Below, piece by piece: positions 23,407 through 33,409 of a stretch of DNA of 39,901 nt; the first letter of the stretch is position 1, and every line of letters starts with the position of its first letter. Source of the DNA: Acinetobacter brisouii CIP 110357 (GTDB lineage: Bacteria > Pseudomonadota > Gammaproteobacteria > Pseudomonadales > Moraxellaceae). The notes under the pieces are model-generated. The model did no database searches, was not told the origin of the DNA, and saw nothing but the letters and a program-made list of their open reading frames with translations. The stretch spans positions 1 to 39,901 of the forward strand of contig NZ_KI530767.1 in NCBI RefSeq assembly GCF_000488275.1, given 5' to 3'. The translations under genes were made by a program, and so were the position numbers.

Positions 23407-23955
23407 ATGGAACAGCAGAAAACAAAGCTTGATTTTAGTTACTATAAAAGAATAGATGGTTATTTTCAGAATCATTGCCAAGAGCTAATTTCAGCAAATA
23501 AAAGCGTTTATGATTCTGTTGATAGCTTTAGAGAGAAATTCACACATTTTGAATTTTCTCTTAGTGAGCTAACCGAAGATGATAAAAATAAAGCATGGGT
23601 TCATCTATACAATAAGGCCAAAAGAGTCATTAAGAATAATGAAGATGAATTAAATAAAAAACTTGCTTTAGAAAAACCTTTAAAAAAGGAAAAGTTCAAA
23701 TTAAATTTTATTCATGTTTTATTTATTACGATCATCATTGCATTTTGCGTGAGCTTTGGAATATATAACAGTAGGAATTCTGGACAACAAGATAATGCCG
23801 CATCACAGAAACAAAGAACGTGCATAAATAATGGCATTGAATACTATAAATCTATTGGGGCTTATCCAAGATTAACATCAGAGAATATATCAGCCAGCGA
23901 TAAGGCTAAGCAGTTATGCAGCAATAGCGTTAATGCCTTTGGTGTGGTGAATTAA
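23407..23955 (+). CDS. Single-span membrane protein (moron-like)
   Basis: A 182-residue protein: charged cytoplasmic N-terminus (1-100), one membrane helix about 101-119 ('FIHVLFITIIIAFCVSFGI'), and a polar C-terminal domain with two cysteines about 35 residues apart, which could form a periplasmic disulfide. It interrupts the tail genes, has AT-rich DNA before it and its own terminator after it. These are signs of a cargo gene, perhaps for superinfection exclusion or host conversion. No family recognised. Confidence 0.6.
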   Translation: MEQQKTKLDFSYYKRIDGYFQNHCQELISANKSVYDSVDSFREKFTHFEFSLSELTEDDKNKAWVHLYNKAKRVIKNNEDELNKKLALEKPLKKEKFKLNFIHVLFITIIIAFCVSFGIYNSRNSGQQDNAASQKQRTCINNGIEYYKSIGAYPRLTSENISASDKAKQLCSNSVNAFGVVN

Positions 23956-24022
23956 TGCTTATGAAGCTATAGGCAATCAATCAGAGCGTATTACGCCGTG
24001 AATAAAGCGTAAACAGAGTTTT

Positions 24023-24051
24023 AAAGCCGATCTCATCAGGTCGGTTTTTTT
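24023..24051 (+). terminator. Intrinsic terminator before the tape measure gene
   Basis: Stem CCGATCT / AGGTCGG (one G-U pair), loop CATC, seven Ts. Confidence 0.85.
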
Positions 24052-24072
24052 ATGCCTAGGAAAAAGTAAAGT

Positions 24073-27000
24073 ATGGCGAGTAAAGACTTAACATTTAAGT
24101 TAGTGATTGATGCCGATGTTAAAAGCCTAATCTCAAACTTTAAACAATCTGAGGTTCAGGCTAAAGAGTTCTTCGACTTAATACGTCAAGAGTCAGAGCG
24201 TTTACGCCAATCGGCAGGCAACGGTGCGGATGGCATTGATCAGTTGAACCGTAGCTTACAGTCAACATCGAACACGGCCAATCAATTTGATCGGAAAATC
24301 ACGACTGTAAATAACGATTTAGGTCGTACAGAAACATCAGCCAATGCAGCGACAACACAGGCCCATGCGCTTGAGAGTGCTTTCTCAAAGCTAATGATGA
24401 CCTTAGCGGCGCTTGGTATCGGTGTGACTGCTAAAGAAATGCTCGATACGGCTGATAGCTATAAAAACTTAGCTGCTAGTGTACGTGTAGCAATTGGTGA
24501 GCATGGAAACCTTTCTCAAGCCATGCAAAACATCATCGGTATTTCATTGCGTACTAATACCAGCTTAGAAGCTACAGCGCAGTTATATACTAAAATTACC
24601 ACGGCAACTAAGGATATGGGGGCGCAGCAGCAAAGCGTTTTTTTACGTGCTGCTAACTCAAGTGCTTCATTTAAGCTAACTCAGCAAGACATCCTCTCAT
24701 TAACTGAAACAATTAATAAGGCTGTTCAGGTATCTGGTGGCCCTATTGAATCTGCTGAAGCTGGTTTATTCCAGTTGAATCAGGCCCTTAGTTCAGGGGT
24801 TTTAAGGGGGGAAGAATTTAACTCCGTTATGGAGCAAACACCTCGTTTAGCCCGTGCAATGGCAGACGGTTTAGGGGTTACGATTGGTCAGCTTCGGAAC
24901 ATGGCAAACAACGGCCAGTTATCTTCTGAAGTTGTTACAAAGGCATTATTAAGCCAAGCCACAGTAATTAACGGCGAATTTGCAAAATTTCCGACCACAA
25001 TTGGAAATGCTGTACAAAACTTAAAATCGTCATGGACGGTCTACCTTGGAGAGCTAGATAAAACCACAGGGGTTACAACAGCTGTCGCCAATGGTATCAA
25101 GTATCTTGCCGACCATTTGGACAGCATCGTTGCAGCATTTAAGAATGTTATTGAGGTTGTTGGGCTTTATAAGTCCACACAGCTCGTTAGCTATTTAAAT
25201 GCCAAATCCACGGCGTTTGCCAATACTGCTACAGCGATTCGTGCTAGCACTTCCCAGTTAGCAGCTAATACACAGGCTGAACTTGAAAATGCCCGTGCTT
25301 CTCAGTCCACCAGCCAAGCTAATCAAAACCAAACTCAAACAGCACGACAATTAGCACAAGCCAACCAAGCCGTAGCGCTTAGCGCCGTAGAGGAAGCCCG
25401 TGCCGAGTCAGGTAAAGCTTTGGCACAGTTGCAAAGCCTTCAATCGACCAGAACGCTTGTTTTAGCTGAAATGCAGTTAGAACAAGAGCGATTAAAAGCG
25501 CAGTACAACGCCACTGGACGCGCTCAATCCATCACACGCATGGCTGAGCTAGGTAAGGTACAAGCACAAGTCACTAAAGAGATTGCCGCAGCAGAGCAGC
25601 GCCTAAACGCTGTACGTGCTGAAGGTACAGCAGCAGCAAGCCGCTTAACAGCGGCAAATAATGCGCTGGCTGCATCGAATACCACTATCGGGCAAAAACT
25701 TGGTGCATTAAACAATGCCTTTATGTCTGGTATTTCAAAGATCGGGGCATTTGCTGCTGCAATCTTTGGGCTTGTTATTGCCTATGATCTTGCTAAAAAA
25801 GCTGGTGAAGCACTGGGCGAGGGAATTGCAAAGGTAGTTCTTCATGCACAGGGTCTAAAGACTGTTTCAGAAAATGAAGCAATCATTGCCAAACAAGACG
25901 AGGAATTAAAGAAAAAGGCAGATGAGGCCGCAGAAGCAAAACGCCGTCAAGCTGCTGCTGCTGAAACAGCAAAAAATGCTGCTTTGGGTCTAACCGATGC
26001 AACAAAGAACGTGGTTGATGCTTTTGATAAGGAGGTCAAGGCTGGTAGCACCGTTGTAGATGCAATGAAAAAGGTTTCTGATTCATTCAACTTTACCAAT
26101 CTTGACGGGATCAATAACGGGATTACAGCTTTATCAGCACTTCAGGCGAAAGGTATCGCCACAGGTGACGATATTCGCAAGGCTTTAGCCAGTGGTCTAC
26201 AGGGTCAGGATTTAGTTGCATTTCAGACTAACTTTTCTGCCGTTGGCGCTCAAATCAAGAGCGAAATGGATGCGGTCTATCAGGACTTAGCTGTAAAGAA
26301 AAAGGCTTATGATGATTTTGTTAAAAATTCAGATGGTCTGAGTTATAACGACTTCAAGGCACAAAGCCAAAAATATCAGGATGATATAGACGCAACACAA
26401 GCAAAAATCACGACTCTGCAAACCCAGTACAATAATTCAATCCAAAGTACAGCACTGGTACACGGCGCGATACTTGACGAGGCCATTCGCCGTACTGGTT
26501 TCAGCTATGAACAGCTTGAGGGTAAATCAACCCAAGCATTTATTTCTGCAAAGAATGATGTAAACGTACTGATTGCGAGTTTAGATGAGCTATCAGCAAA
26601 AGGGGTGAATACCTCTCTTGCATTGTCAGCAAGTCTAAGTAAAGCCATTAGCACGGCGACCAATCAGGAAGAAATAGCAGGGCTTCAGGCGAAAATTGAA
26701 GGTTTAAGGGGGACTTTAGGAACGCAAGTTACTAATGGCCTACTACTTCAAGCTAAGCAACAGTTAATTGATGTTAATGCACAACTTGATAAAGCAACCC
26801 CAGGCGTTAATTCTCTGGCTGAAGCTTTCAGTCAGTTTGGCTTAGTCAGTAAAGAGCAAGCCGATATCACGGCGCAAAGCTATCTTGATGCTTATAACGT
26901 CATGTTATCCAGTGGTAAAGCTACAACATCACAGTTAAAGCAAGCCCTTACTCAGATGAGTGATTCCATTTACTCGTCTGGAAATACTGCTAAGCAATCT

Positions 27001-27729
27001 TGGTATGAGAATCAATTGGCTATAAATGGCTTATCTGATTCTGTTGATAGCATGGGCAAGCACTCTGTTTCTGCTGCAAATAATGTATCGAGCGCCGTGT
27101 CGAATATTTCAACATCAACAAGTGCGGCCAGTGATAGTTTTAAAAGCCTTGGAGATGCTGGGGAAGAACAAGCCAACCGCGTTTCAGATGCTTGGGATAA
27201 GACGGCAAACAGCATCAAAAATGCGTCATCCAAAAGTTCAGCATTTGGCATATCTTCTGGTACGTCAATGAGTAACTTCTGGGTAACACAAGAATCAATT
27301 GCTAATCAATTGAAAAGTAAGGGTTACGATGATGCTCAGGCCAAAAGTATTGCAGAGAAGATTTATAACCAAACTAAAGGACAAAGCGGTGTTGGTGCTG
27401 CTTATGCTTCACGCGATTACTACATGAGCCATGGTTATACAGACTCAATGTATACACAGATGCGTGGCGGTTCTCCGAATCTTTCAAACTATGCAGCAGT
27501 CGATGAAAAAATTCAGCAATATGCTGAACAAGCAGCAAAACAGAGCAATACCGCAGCTAATACAACATCAAGCGCAGCCGCAAACGTGAACAATTCAACA
27601 GGCACAACACGCACACTCAAAATTGAGGCACCAAATGGCAGTACAGCAACAGTAATAGCAACACCATCGCAGGCAGATACGTTAGAAGAAATTTTCTCAA
27701 CATTGGGGCGACATAAAAAGAGTTCTTAA
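24073..27729 (+). CDS. Tail tape measure protein
   Basis: A 1218-residue protein, joint-largest class in the window. The N-terminal tape-measure domain (about 70-290) includes 'AANSSASFKLTQQDILSLTETINKAVQVSGG', 'SGVLRGEEFNSVMEQTPRLARAMADGLGV' and 'FPTTIGNAVQNLKSSW'. Then come long Ala/Gln coiled coils (about 380-550), a hydrophobic segment ('AAIFGLVIAYDLA', about 560-573) and a Ser/Asn-rich end. It sets tail length: about 180 nm if the usual 0.15 nm per residue holds, so a long, flexible, siphovirus tail. Confidence 0.93.
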   Translation: MASKDLTFKLVIDADVKSLISNFKQSEVQAKEFFDLIRQESERLRQSAGNGADGIDQLNRSLQSTSNTANQFDRKITTVNNDLGRTETSANAATTQAHALESAFSKLMMTLAALGIGVTAKEMLDTADSYKNLAASVRVAIGEHGNLSQAMQNIIGISLRTNTSLEATAQLYTKITTATKDMGAQQQSVFLRAANSSASFKLTQQDILSLTETINKAVQVSGGPIESAEAGLFQLNQALSSGVLRGEEFNSVMEQTPRLARAMADGLGVTIGQLRNMANNGQLSSEVVTKALLSQATVINGEFAKFPTTIGNAVQNLKSSWTVYLGELDKTTGVTTAVANGIKYLADHLDSIVAAFKNVIEVVGLYKSTQLVSYLNAKSTAFANTATAIRASTSQLAANTQAELENARASQSTSQANQNQTQTARQLAQANQAVALSAVEEARAESGKALAQLQSLQSTRTLVLAEMQLEQERLKAQYNATGRAQSITRMAELGKVQAQVTKEIAAAEQRLNAVRAEGTAAASRLTAANNALAASNTTIGQKLGALNNAFMSGISKIGAFAAAIFGLVIAYDLAKKAGEALGEGIAKVVLHAQGLKTVSENEAIIAKQDEELKKKADEAAEAKRRQAAAAETAKNAALGLTDATKNVVDAFDKEVKAGSTVVDAMKKVSDSFNFTNLDGINNGITALSALQAKGIATGDDIRKALASGLQGQDLVAFQTNFSAVGAQIKSEMDAVYQDLAVKKKAYDDFVKNSDGLSYNDFKAQSQKYQDDIDATQAKITTLQTQYNNSIQSTALVHGAILDEAIRRTGFSYEQLEGKSTQAFISAKNDVNVLIASLDELSAKGVNTSLALSASLSKAISTATNQEEIAGLQAKIEGLRGTLGTQVTNGLLLQAKQQLIDVNAQLDKATPGVNSLAEAFSQFGLVSKEQADITAQSYLDAYNVMLSSGKATTSQLKQALTQMSDSIYSSGNTAKQSWYENQLAINGLSDSVDSMGKHSVSAANNVSSAVSNISTSTSAASDSFKSLGDAGEEQANRVSDAWDKTANSIKNASSKSSAFGISSGTSMSNFWVTQESIANQLKSKGYDDAQAKSIAEKIYNQTKGQSGVGAAYASRDYYMSHGYTDSMYTQMRGGSPNLSNYAAVDEKIQQYAEQAAKQSNTAANTTSSAAANVNNSTGTTRTLKIEAPNGSTATVIATPSQADTLEEIFSTLGRHKKSS

Positions 27730-27731
27730 AC

Positions 27732-28154
27732 ATGATCTTAAAACGTGAAAGTACAAAAGAAACCGTCCAAATTGAGGACGGTTTTTTATGGACAGATGAA
27801 TTTGATTGGGAACCAATTACACAAAATATTGAGTTCGCCGTGGATGGCACACCCATTGTTCAGGAAGGAAAAAAGAAGGGTGGACGTGAAATTACCCTTC
27901 TTTCTAAAGATGTTGGTCAGGGCTGGATCAAACGCAAAGACTTAAGCAAGCTTTATGACTGGTCACTTGCACAAGCTGAACAGTTCACATTGCAGTTTAC
28001 ATATCCGCATGACAATCGCTCTTTCAATGTGATTTTTAATCACAAAAGTAAGGCATTTGAAGCTACGCCAGTCAAAGAATTTCCGACCATTTCGGAAGAT
28101 GATTATTACAACGCAACCATACGTTTTTTGGAGTTTACACGGGATGGCAATTGA
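27732..28154 (+). CDS. Minor tail protein
   Basis: A 140-residue beta-rich protein ('EFDWEPITQNIEFAVDGTPIVQEG' then 'GREITLLSKDV'), directly after the tape measure gene. It resembles distal tail-type accessory proteins in position. It overlaps the next gene by 11 bases. Exact family not recognised. Confidence 0.65.
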   Translation: MILKRESTKETVQIEDGFLWTDEFDWEPITQNIEFAVDGTPIVQEGKKKGGREITLLSKDVGQGWIKRKDLSKLYDWSLAQAEQFTLQFTYPHDNRSFNVIFNHKSKAFEATPVKEFPTISEDDYYNATIRFLEFTRDGN

Positions 28155-31100
28155 AACGAATAACCTTGTTATCTATGGCTCACAGCGTAATACAGATACA
28201 GATGACGGCGGTGGACAGTACAATGGTGAAAAGGTAGAAGGTGGGTATAGTAATAACATATTTGATGATACATCTATGCTTGATCGGGCAATGGGTGATG
28301 TATCCATGCGTAAAGTATTTTTTGCTGTCAATACCAATGATACAGCGAAGCTTATGAGTGCAATCGCATTTATTGCAAAGAATCCAGATGATGAAAATGT
28401 GTCTGTTAGCCTATTTTCGACTGAAAGCTGGACTGATACCCGTAGCAGCGCACAAAACCGTGTAGAGAACTATTTAGCCAAAGGTGGACAGGCTGCTGGG
28501 TCATTACTTGATACCGCATATAAGGGCATGAAGCAGATCCAAACGGCATTATTTACCTCAGAAACAGCTTATCCAGTTGGTACAACTTTGGTTCTTGCTC
28601 AGAATGAAGGTAAAAGCACAGAACAAATTCAATTTGTACGTGTAACTGCTGTTACAACACGTACCGCTAAAATTGTGGTTGATCAAAAAGAAGTTGAATA
28701 TCAGATTGCAACTTATACGATTAATAGCGCTCTTGAATATGATTTTGTAGGAATATCAGCAGCACAATGGTATAGCGGCACGAAATCACAGACATTATTG
28801 CGTGAAACCATCGTGGCTGATACGGGTAAATACTATGCTTCGGTAAAACTATCAGAAGATGTTTCCGTAGCTGATACTGTCGTTAATGCAAAAAGTGCGT
28901 ATATCCAAATCATCCCAAGCGCTGAAACGGAAATACCTGTTACCGATGTGAGTGCTTCAGGTGAAAATACGGCGCTAATTGCATCAAATAATGAAACTAT
29001 TAGTACAAGCAAAAATATCACCGTTAGCACGACTCAGGCGTGTTATATCGGCTGTGCAGTATTGCCAAATACGTTTAGTTGTACTGTTTTTGGTGCAGTA
29101 TTAACGGATAAAGGCGGTCAATTGGTTGATTCGAGTGGCACCGTGTATGGCACGATTGACTACCAATATGGACTAATCAATTGGACAAGCAATGCAGGCA
29201 CAGGAACAGCAACAATCAATTTTGTTTTTAAGCCAGCCGCTACACCGTCACGACCACAAGAAACTTTGCTTATTCAAGTGACTAAGGAAAACCGTAGATT
29301 AAACTGGATTCAGACTTTAGCGCCAATCCCTGCACCAAAATCTTTAAAAGTTTCTTATGTGGCTTTGGGTAAAGTTTACACACTTACGGATAATGGATCA
29401 GGTCTATTATCTGGATCAAGTACGGATTTTGGATCGGGTACAATTGAATACAGTACAGGTACAGTCCTTCTAACTTGTGGTGCATTGCCAGATGTCGGCT
29501 CAGGTATTCTTATGACTTGGGGGGAAGATCTGCATTTATATTCCCGTGCAGACATGCCAATTTCTAAAGCATACTTCCCATTGAAATTTGATGCAGATAA
29601 TATCCTGAATGGATCATTATCTGTGACATGGCTTTATAACGGTGTAACCAAAACCGCAACGGATGATGGTTCAGGTAATTTCACAGGGGATGCAACAGGG
29701 AAAATTGATTATGCATCCAGTACCGCAAAGTTAATGCCTAACGTGCTTCCAAATGGTGGAACCACCCTGAATGTGAGTTATGAAAAAGGGCTAAAGACTG
29801 TATTTGAAAGCAATGGTACTGTAAATTCAGAAATTATTGTCACTGGAACGGGGGCGATTAAACATAACAGTGTTGCATTGGCCCTTTCATTTAGTGGATA
29901 TACCGCAGCAGATGAGACAGCAAGTGGCAAAGTATGGACGCTCAACTATAAAGATGTCCCCATTGATGAAACAACGGGAAATATGGTTCGTACAGATACA
30001 GGTGTAAAACAAGGAACAATCGACTATCTGAATCGGACGATTAAAATGAATCCATCCGTTGCTTTTGGTAAATCTGTTACAGCTTATAAATATAGTTACT
30101 CTGGGTATCCATATAAATCATATACTTATAATGCATCAAAACTAGATACACCATTAAATAGTGTTTTCACACTATCAATGAACTATCGAGATACGTCTAG
30201 TGCATCAAATGGTAATGAAACACCGACAGCTTCAGTATTGCAGTTTGATTTAACAGATGGTTATGCAGAAACAATATTAAGCGGATCAATGCGGTTTTTA
30301 TTTGGTGGTTCAGTTTATTTTGACCGAGCTGGGCTTTTATATCGTGATCCAGATGTAAAAACAGGATCAGGTACTTATGCTGGTACGGCGCAATATTCCA
30401 ATGGTCTGGTTAAGCTAAGTTCTTGGAATAGCGGTGCATCGAATGCACCAGTTTTACAGGGACTGGTTACGACAATGGATAACTTGTCCACTTCACATAT
30501 TGGTTTTCGTTCAAGTGTCATGCCTTTGCGTCCTGATTCAGTCACGATTCGAGCGACTAAACTAGACGGTGGAACAATTTCAGTTACGCCAAGCACAGAT
30601 GGGACAATTGATACTGAATCTGCATCAGGCTGGTTTAATTGGGACTATGGCATGGGTGAAATTATTTTTCGGACAAAAACCCAAATCACAGAAACAAACC
30701 GCGCCGAAATTGAGGCATACGACTGGTACGACCAGCGTTATGAATATACTGAAGATGCCAAGACCTATATTGATGTCCCAATTTGGGTTTTATCTGATTC
30801 AATTATCTATAACGCCGTGGGGTATAGCTCAATTCCACTGGATGAGAGCATTTTAGGTCTATCAGCCACACGATTACCCACAGATGGGCGTGTACCCATC
30901 TTTAGAACAGGTGATATTGCAGTCATTAGCTCATCTAAATCATATACCTTGCCTGATTACATTGCTGGGAAAACCTATACTTTAAATGATCAGCGTATTT
31001 CATTCTGTGAATTAGAGGATTCAGTGGGGACTAAGATTGATACATCTATGTACACTGTAGATTATGACTACGGAAAATTTAGATTAAGTGGAGATTTTGC

Positions 31101-31713
31101 ATTGGGTTCACTGGTTCCGCCGTTGTCTGCAAAATATCGTTATCACGATATTGGGGTTGTTAGTGATGTTCAAATTAACGGTCAAATCACATTAAATAAG
31201 CCAATCACACATAATTATTCTGCATCCGATTCAATTGTTGGTTCTGGATTAGTCATCGGTGATATGTTCGCTCGGTACACCAATAAATTTGTACAGGCTT
31301 CTTGGTCAGATGTATTTAATGACAGCGCAACAGGTGCAAGTGTTTCAGCAAATTACAACGATACGCTTTACCCGATTGATGTCACTAACAACGGCGCTAT
31401 ACAGGAACGCTGGGCGATTGTGTTTACCAGTACAACCACTTTCAGAATTATTGGTGAATATAGCGGCCAGATTGCAACAGGAACAGTTAATAACGATTGT
31501 TCACCGATAAACCCTGTCACAAATGCGCCATACTTCACGATTAAAGCATTGGGTTGGGGTGCTGGTTGGGCGAATGGTAATGTCTTGCGTTTCGATACCA
31601 AAGCTGCAACGTATCCGATCTGGTGTATTCGTACCGTAAAACCCTCTGAACCTTCTGTTTTGTCAGATTCAGCACAATTTATGTTCATCGGTGATATTGA
31701 CCGAGTAGCATAG
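28144..31713 (+). CDS. Large repeat-bearing tail protein
   Basis: A 1189-residue protein. I chose ATG 28144 (GGAG upstream) rather than the open frame from 28057, which would overlap the neighbour by 98 bases. The N-terminus (1-130) carries 'DDTSMLDRAMGDVSMRKVFFAVNTND'. From about 335 to 640 there are at least four units of the form G-T-I-D-Y-x-x-G, each preceded by 'GSG' and followed by a strand and a 'LP.GG' turn (residues near 335, 431, 519, 623), with weaker ones near 740 and 818: beta-sandwich repeats. No catalytic motif is seen. Likely a tail-tip structural protein. Confidence 0.75.
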   Translation: MAIETNNLVIYGSQRNTDTDDGGGQYNGEKVEGGYSNNIFDDTSMLDRAMGDVSMRKVFFAVNTNDTAKLMSAIAFIAKNPDDENVSVSLFSTESWTDTRSSAQNRVENYLAKGGQAAGSLLDTAYKGMKQIQTALFTSETAYPVGTTLVLAQNEGKSTEQIQFVRVTAVTTRTAKIVVDQKEVEYQIATYTINSALEYDFVGISAAQWYSGTKSQTLLRETIVADTGKYYASVKLSEDVSVADTVVNAKSAYIQIIPSAETEIPVTDVSASGENTALIASNNETISTSKNITVSTTQACYIGCAVLPNTFSCTVFGAVLTDKGGQLVDSSGTVYGTIDYQYGLINWTSNAGTGTATINFVFKPAATPSRPQETLLIQVTKENRRLNWIQTLAPIPAPKSLKVSYVALGKVYTLTDNGSGLLSGSSTDFGSGTIEYSTGTVLLTCGALPDVGSGILMTWGEDLHLYSRADMPISKAYFPLKFDADNILNGSLSVTWLYNGVTKTATDDGSGNFTGDATGKIDYASSTAKLMPNVLPNGGTTLNVSYEKGLKTVFESNGTVNSEIIVTGTGAIKHNSVALALSFSGYTAADETASGKVWTLNYKDVPIDETTGNMVRTDTGVKQGTIDYLNRTIKMNPSVAFGKSVTAYKYSYSGYPYKSYTYNASKLDTPLNSVFTLSMNYRDTSSASNGNETPTASVLQFDLTDGYAETILSGSMRFLFGGSVYFDRAGLLYRDPDVKTGSGTYAGTAQYSNGLVKLSSWNSGASNAPVLQGLVTTMDNLSTSHIGFRSSVMPLRPDSVTIRATKLDGGTISVTPSTDGTIDTESASGWFNWDYGMGEIIFRTKTQITETNRAEIEAYDWYDQRYEYTEDAKTYIDVPIWVLSDSIIYNAVGYSSIPLDESILGLSATRLPTDGRVPIFRTGDIAVISSSKSYTLPDYIAGKTYTLNDQRISFCELEDSVGTKIDTSMYTVDYDYGKFRLSGDFALGSLVPPLSAKYRYHDIGVVSDVQINGQITLNKPITHNYSASDSIVGSGLVIGDMFARYTNKFVQASWSDVFNDSATGASVSANYNDTLYPIDVTNNGAIQERWAIVFTSTTTFRIIGEYSGQIATGTVNNDCSPINPVTNAPYFTIKALGWGAGWANGNVLRFDTKAATYPIWCIRTVKPSEPSVLSDSAQFMFIGDIDRVA

Positions 31714-31724
31714 AAAATTAACCA

Positions 31725-31761
31725 AAAAACGGCGTTTTATACCAGTTGAAGCGCTGTTTTT
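31725..31761 (+). terminator. Terminator-like hairpin after the large tail protein
   Basis: Stem AAACGGCG / CGCTGTTT with a 17-base loop and a T-run. It includes ACGGCG at 31729. Confidence 0.6.
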
Positions 31762-31784
31762 ACCAAATATTTACCACTTTATAT

Positions 31785-31809
31785 GCCCACTTTTACCAGT
31801 GGGCTTTTT
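31785..31809 (+). terminator. Intrinsic terminator before the fibre-like gene
   Basis: Stem GCCCACT / AGTGGGC, loop TTTACC, T-run. A longer open frame (from 31783) reads through it; the real start is at 31825. Confidence 0.85.
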
Positions 31810-31824
31810 ATTGAGAGCAAATCC

Positions 31825-33048
31825 ATGATTAAGCAGACACAAACAAAAATGTTTGATTTTTCAGATGTTGGCTTAGATTTTTGTTCAGGGTCAAAGCTTT
31901 TATTTCCAGCAGTCTTTAAGAAGTTTTTGGCGACTGGATATAATCAGAAATCTGGTGCAACAGTTTCAATCACTGGGAATCAGGTCACATTGAATTTTGG
32001 TGTATCGCATGGCTATGCTGCTGATCGTGTGCTTAAAGTAATAGCAACGGGTGGTTATAGCAAAGAGGTATATATTGACAGTGTAACGGATCAAACAGTT
32101 ACGTTTACTGATTCAAGTACATCGGCTTTAAGTGGAACAATTACCACATATATTGCACCGCTGGGTTGGTCCTTATTATATGAAGATAGCAGTGTTCATC
32201 TTTATAAAATGAAGAATCTGAGTGAGCAAGACGTTTATGTGCGTTTTGTTTTTCAGTTAAATGCTGGTTATGTTTCAAGTGTTGGAGTATGCGTAGGGAT
32301 GAGCGCTGATACAACAACAGGCACAATCACAGATACAGCAACAAATACACAGCATGCAACGGCGACAACGCCACAAGTTGGTTTTCAATTTGTTTTATGT
32401 CAGCTTGCAAGCAGCCAATATAATAACTATACATATTCTCAAGGTTATAATAATTTTGGTAAAGGTTTGATTGTTGGAAGTATTTATCACTTAGCAATTC
32501 TTTGTAATGGTTATTATTATTCAACCTACATGGGTGAATTTAATGCAATTTTACCATGTTCAACGCTATATTCAGATATAGAACCACTTAAGACTAAAAT
32601 GGTTGTTTTTGGATATAACGCACAAGCATTATCTAATACTGCATTTACCAATCAACCTTTACAATCAGCTATGGCATATTTGGGTAATATTCCTGTTAAA
32701 ACAAGAAAAGATTATAGTGAGCTACTTTTTCCTATAGCTAATAATAGCTATGGTTTAAATTCTTATTATAGTAATAATATTGACAGTTTTAATACAACGG
32801 CATGTTCACCAGTACCGCTTACTGAAGCGAGTACATCACAGCATCTAGGGTATATTTACGGTATATATTCTGTTAATTACTTCAATACCAATATACCTGA
32901 TCTATCAAACTCAGCAAACAACCCAACTATAACGAATGATATTGATTTTAATAGTAAAATCATAGTGCAAATGACTTCTTATAGTACGACATTAAATACT
33001 TCAGCTTTCATTGCTGTGCCGATTGAGGAGATTAAAATTGTCTCTTAA
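31825..33048 (+). CDS. Probable tail fibre or receptor-binding protein
   Basis: A 407-residue protein, beta-rich and very high in Ser, Thr, Tyr and Asn ('QYNNYTYSQGYNNFG', 'SYGLNSYYSNNIDSFN'), typical of surface-exposed phage fibres. It starts at MIKQTQTKMFDFSDVG. It lies between the large tail-tip protein and small tip proteins and follows its own terminator, as variable host-range genes often do. No lyase or depolymerase motif was seen. Host-receptor binding is inferred from place and composition. Confidence 0.6.
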   Translation: MIKQTQTKMFDFSDVGLDFCSGSKLLFPAVFKKFLATGYNQKSGATVSITGNQVTLNFGVSHGYAADRVLKVIATGGYSKEVYIDSVTDQTVTFTDSSTSALSGTITTYIAPLGWSLLYEDSSVHLYKMKNLSEQDVYVRFVFQLNAGYVSSVGVCVGMSADTTTGTITDTATNTQHATATTPQVGFQFVLCQLASSQYNNYTYSQGYNNFGKGLIVGSIYHLAILCNGYYYSTYMGEFNAILPCSTLYSDIEPLKTKMVVFGYNAQALSNTAFTNQPLQSAMAYLGNIPVKTRKDYSELLFPIANNSYGLNSYYSNNIDSFNTTACSPVPLTEASTSQHLGYIYGIYSVNYFNTNIPDLSNSANNPTITNDIDFNSKIIVQMTSYSTTLNTSAFIAVPIEEIKIVS

Positions 33049-33409
33049 AATCTTTCGGGCATTTTGGGGAGGATATACCCCAGATTATGCAAAATTGGCT
33101 GAGCGTGGTTATTTTGTCATGCCGTCAATTGGTAAAAAAATCATTACAGTAGCAAATGCAAATCAGGGATTTGGCATTGCCAAAGGTACAGTTAAAAAAT
33201 TAGGGAAAATCTATCCTTCTGCCCAAGTTTGCTTATTTCGTAAAGACACAAGGGCATTGTTGTGGGAAACCACATCTAAAAGTGATGGTTCATATCGCTT
33301 TAGGAATATTGCGATTGGGCTTGAATGTTTTGTAGTGGCATTTGATCCAGCACAGCAGTACAACGCCGTGATTCAAGATAAAGTTAAAACGAAGGATGGT
33401 AGATTATGA
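33038..33409 (+). CDS. Small tip protein with carboxypeptidase-regulatory-like domain
   Basis: A 123-residue protein. I place the start at TTG 33038, 7 bases after GAGGAG and overlapping the fibre gene. Residues about 45-110 ('AQVCLFRKDTRALLWETTSKSDGSYRFRNIAIG') have the beta-sandwich pattern of carboxypeptidase-regulatory/transthyretin-like domains, which act as binding modules. Alternative start: ATG 33119. Confidence 0.65.
   Translation: MSLKIFRAFWGGYTPDYAKLAERGYFVMPSIGKKIITVANANQGFGIAKGTVKKLGKIYPSAQVCLFRKDTRALLWETTSKSDGSYRFRNIAIGLECFVVAFDPAQQYNAVIQDKVKTKDGRL

Noticed and set aside
25524..25715. Minus-strand frames inside the tape measure and other long late genes
   Set aside because: All are low-complexity shadows of plus-strand genes without start signals.
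28057..28143. Upstream start of the large tail protein at 28057
   Set aside because: It would overlap the preceding gene by 98 bases; ATG 28144 leaves the usual 11-base overlap.
31783..31824. Earlier start of the fibre-like gene at 31783
   Set aside because: The extension is the terminator hairpin 31785-31809 translated; ATG 31825 is the first start after it.
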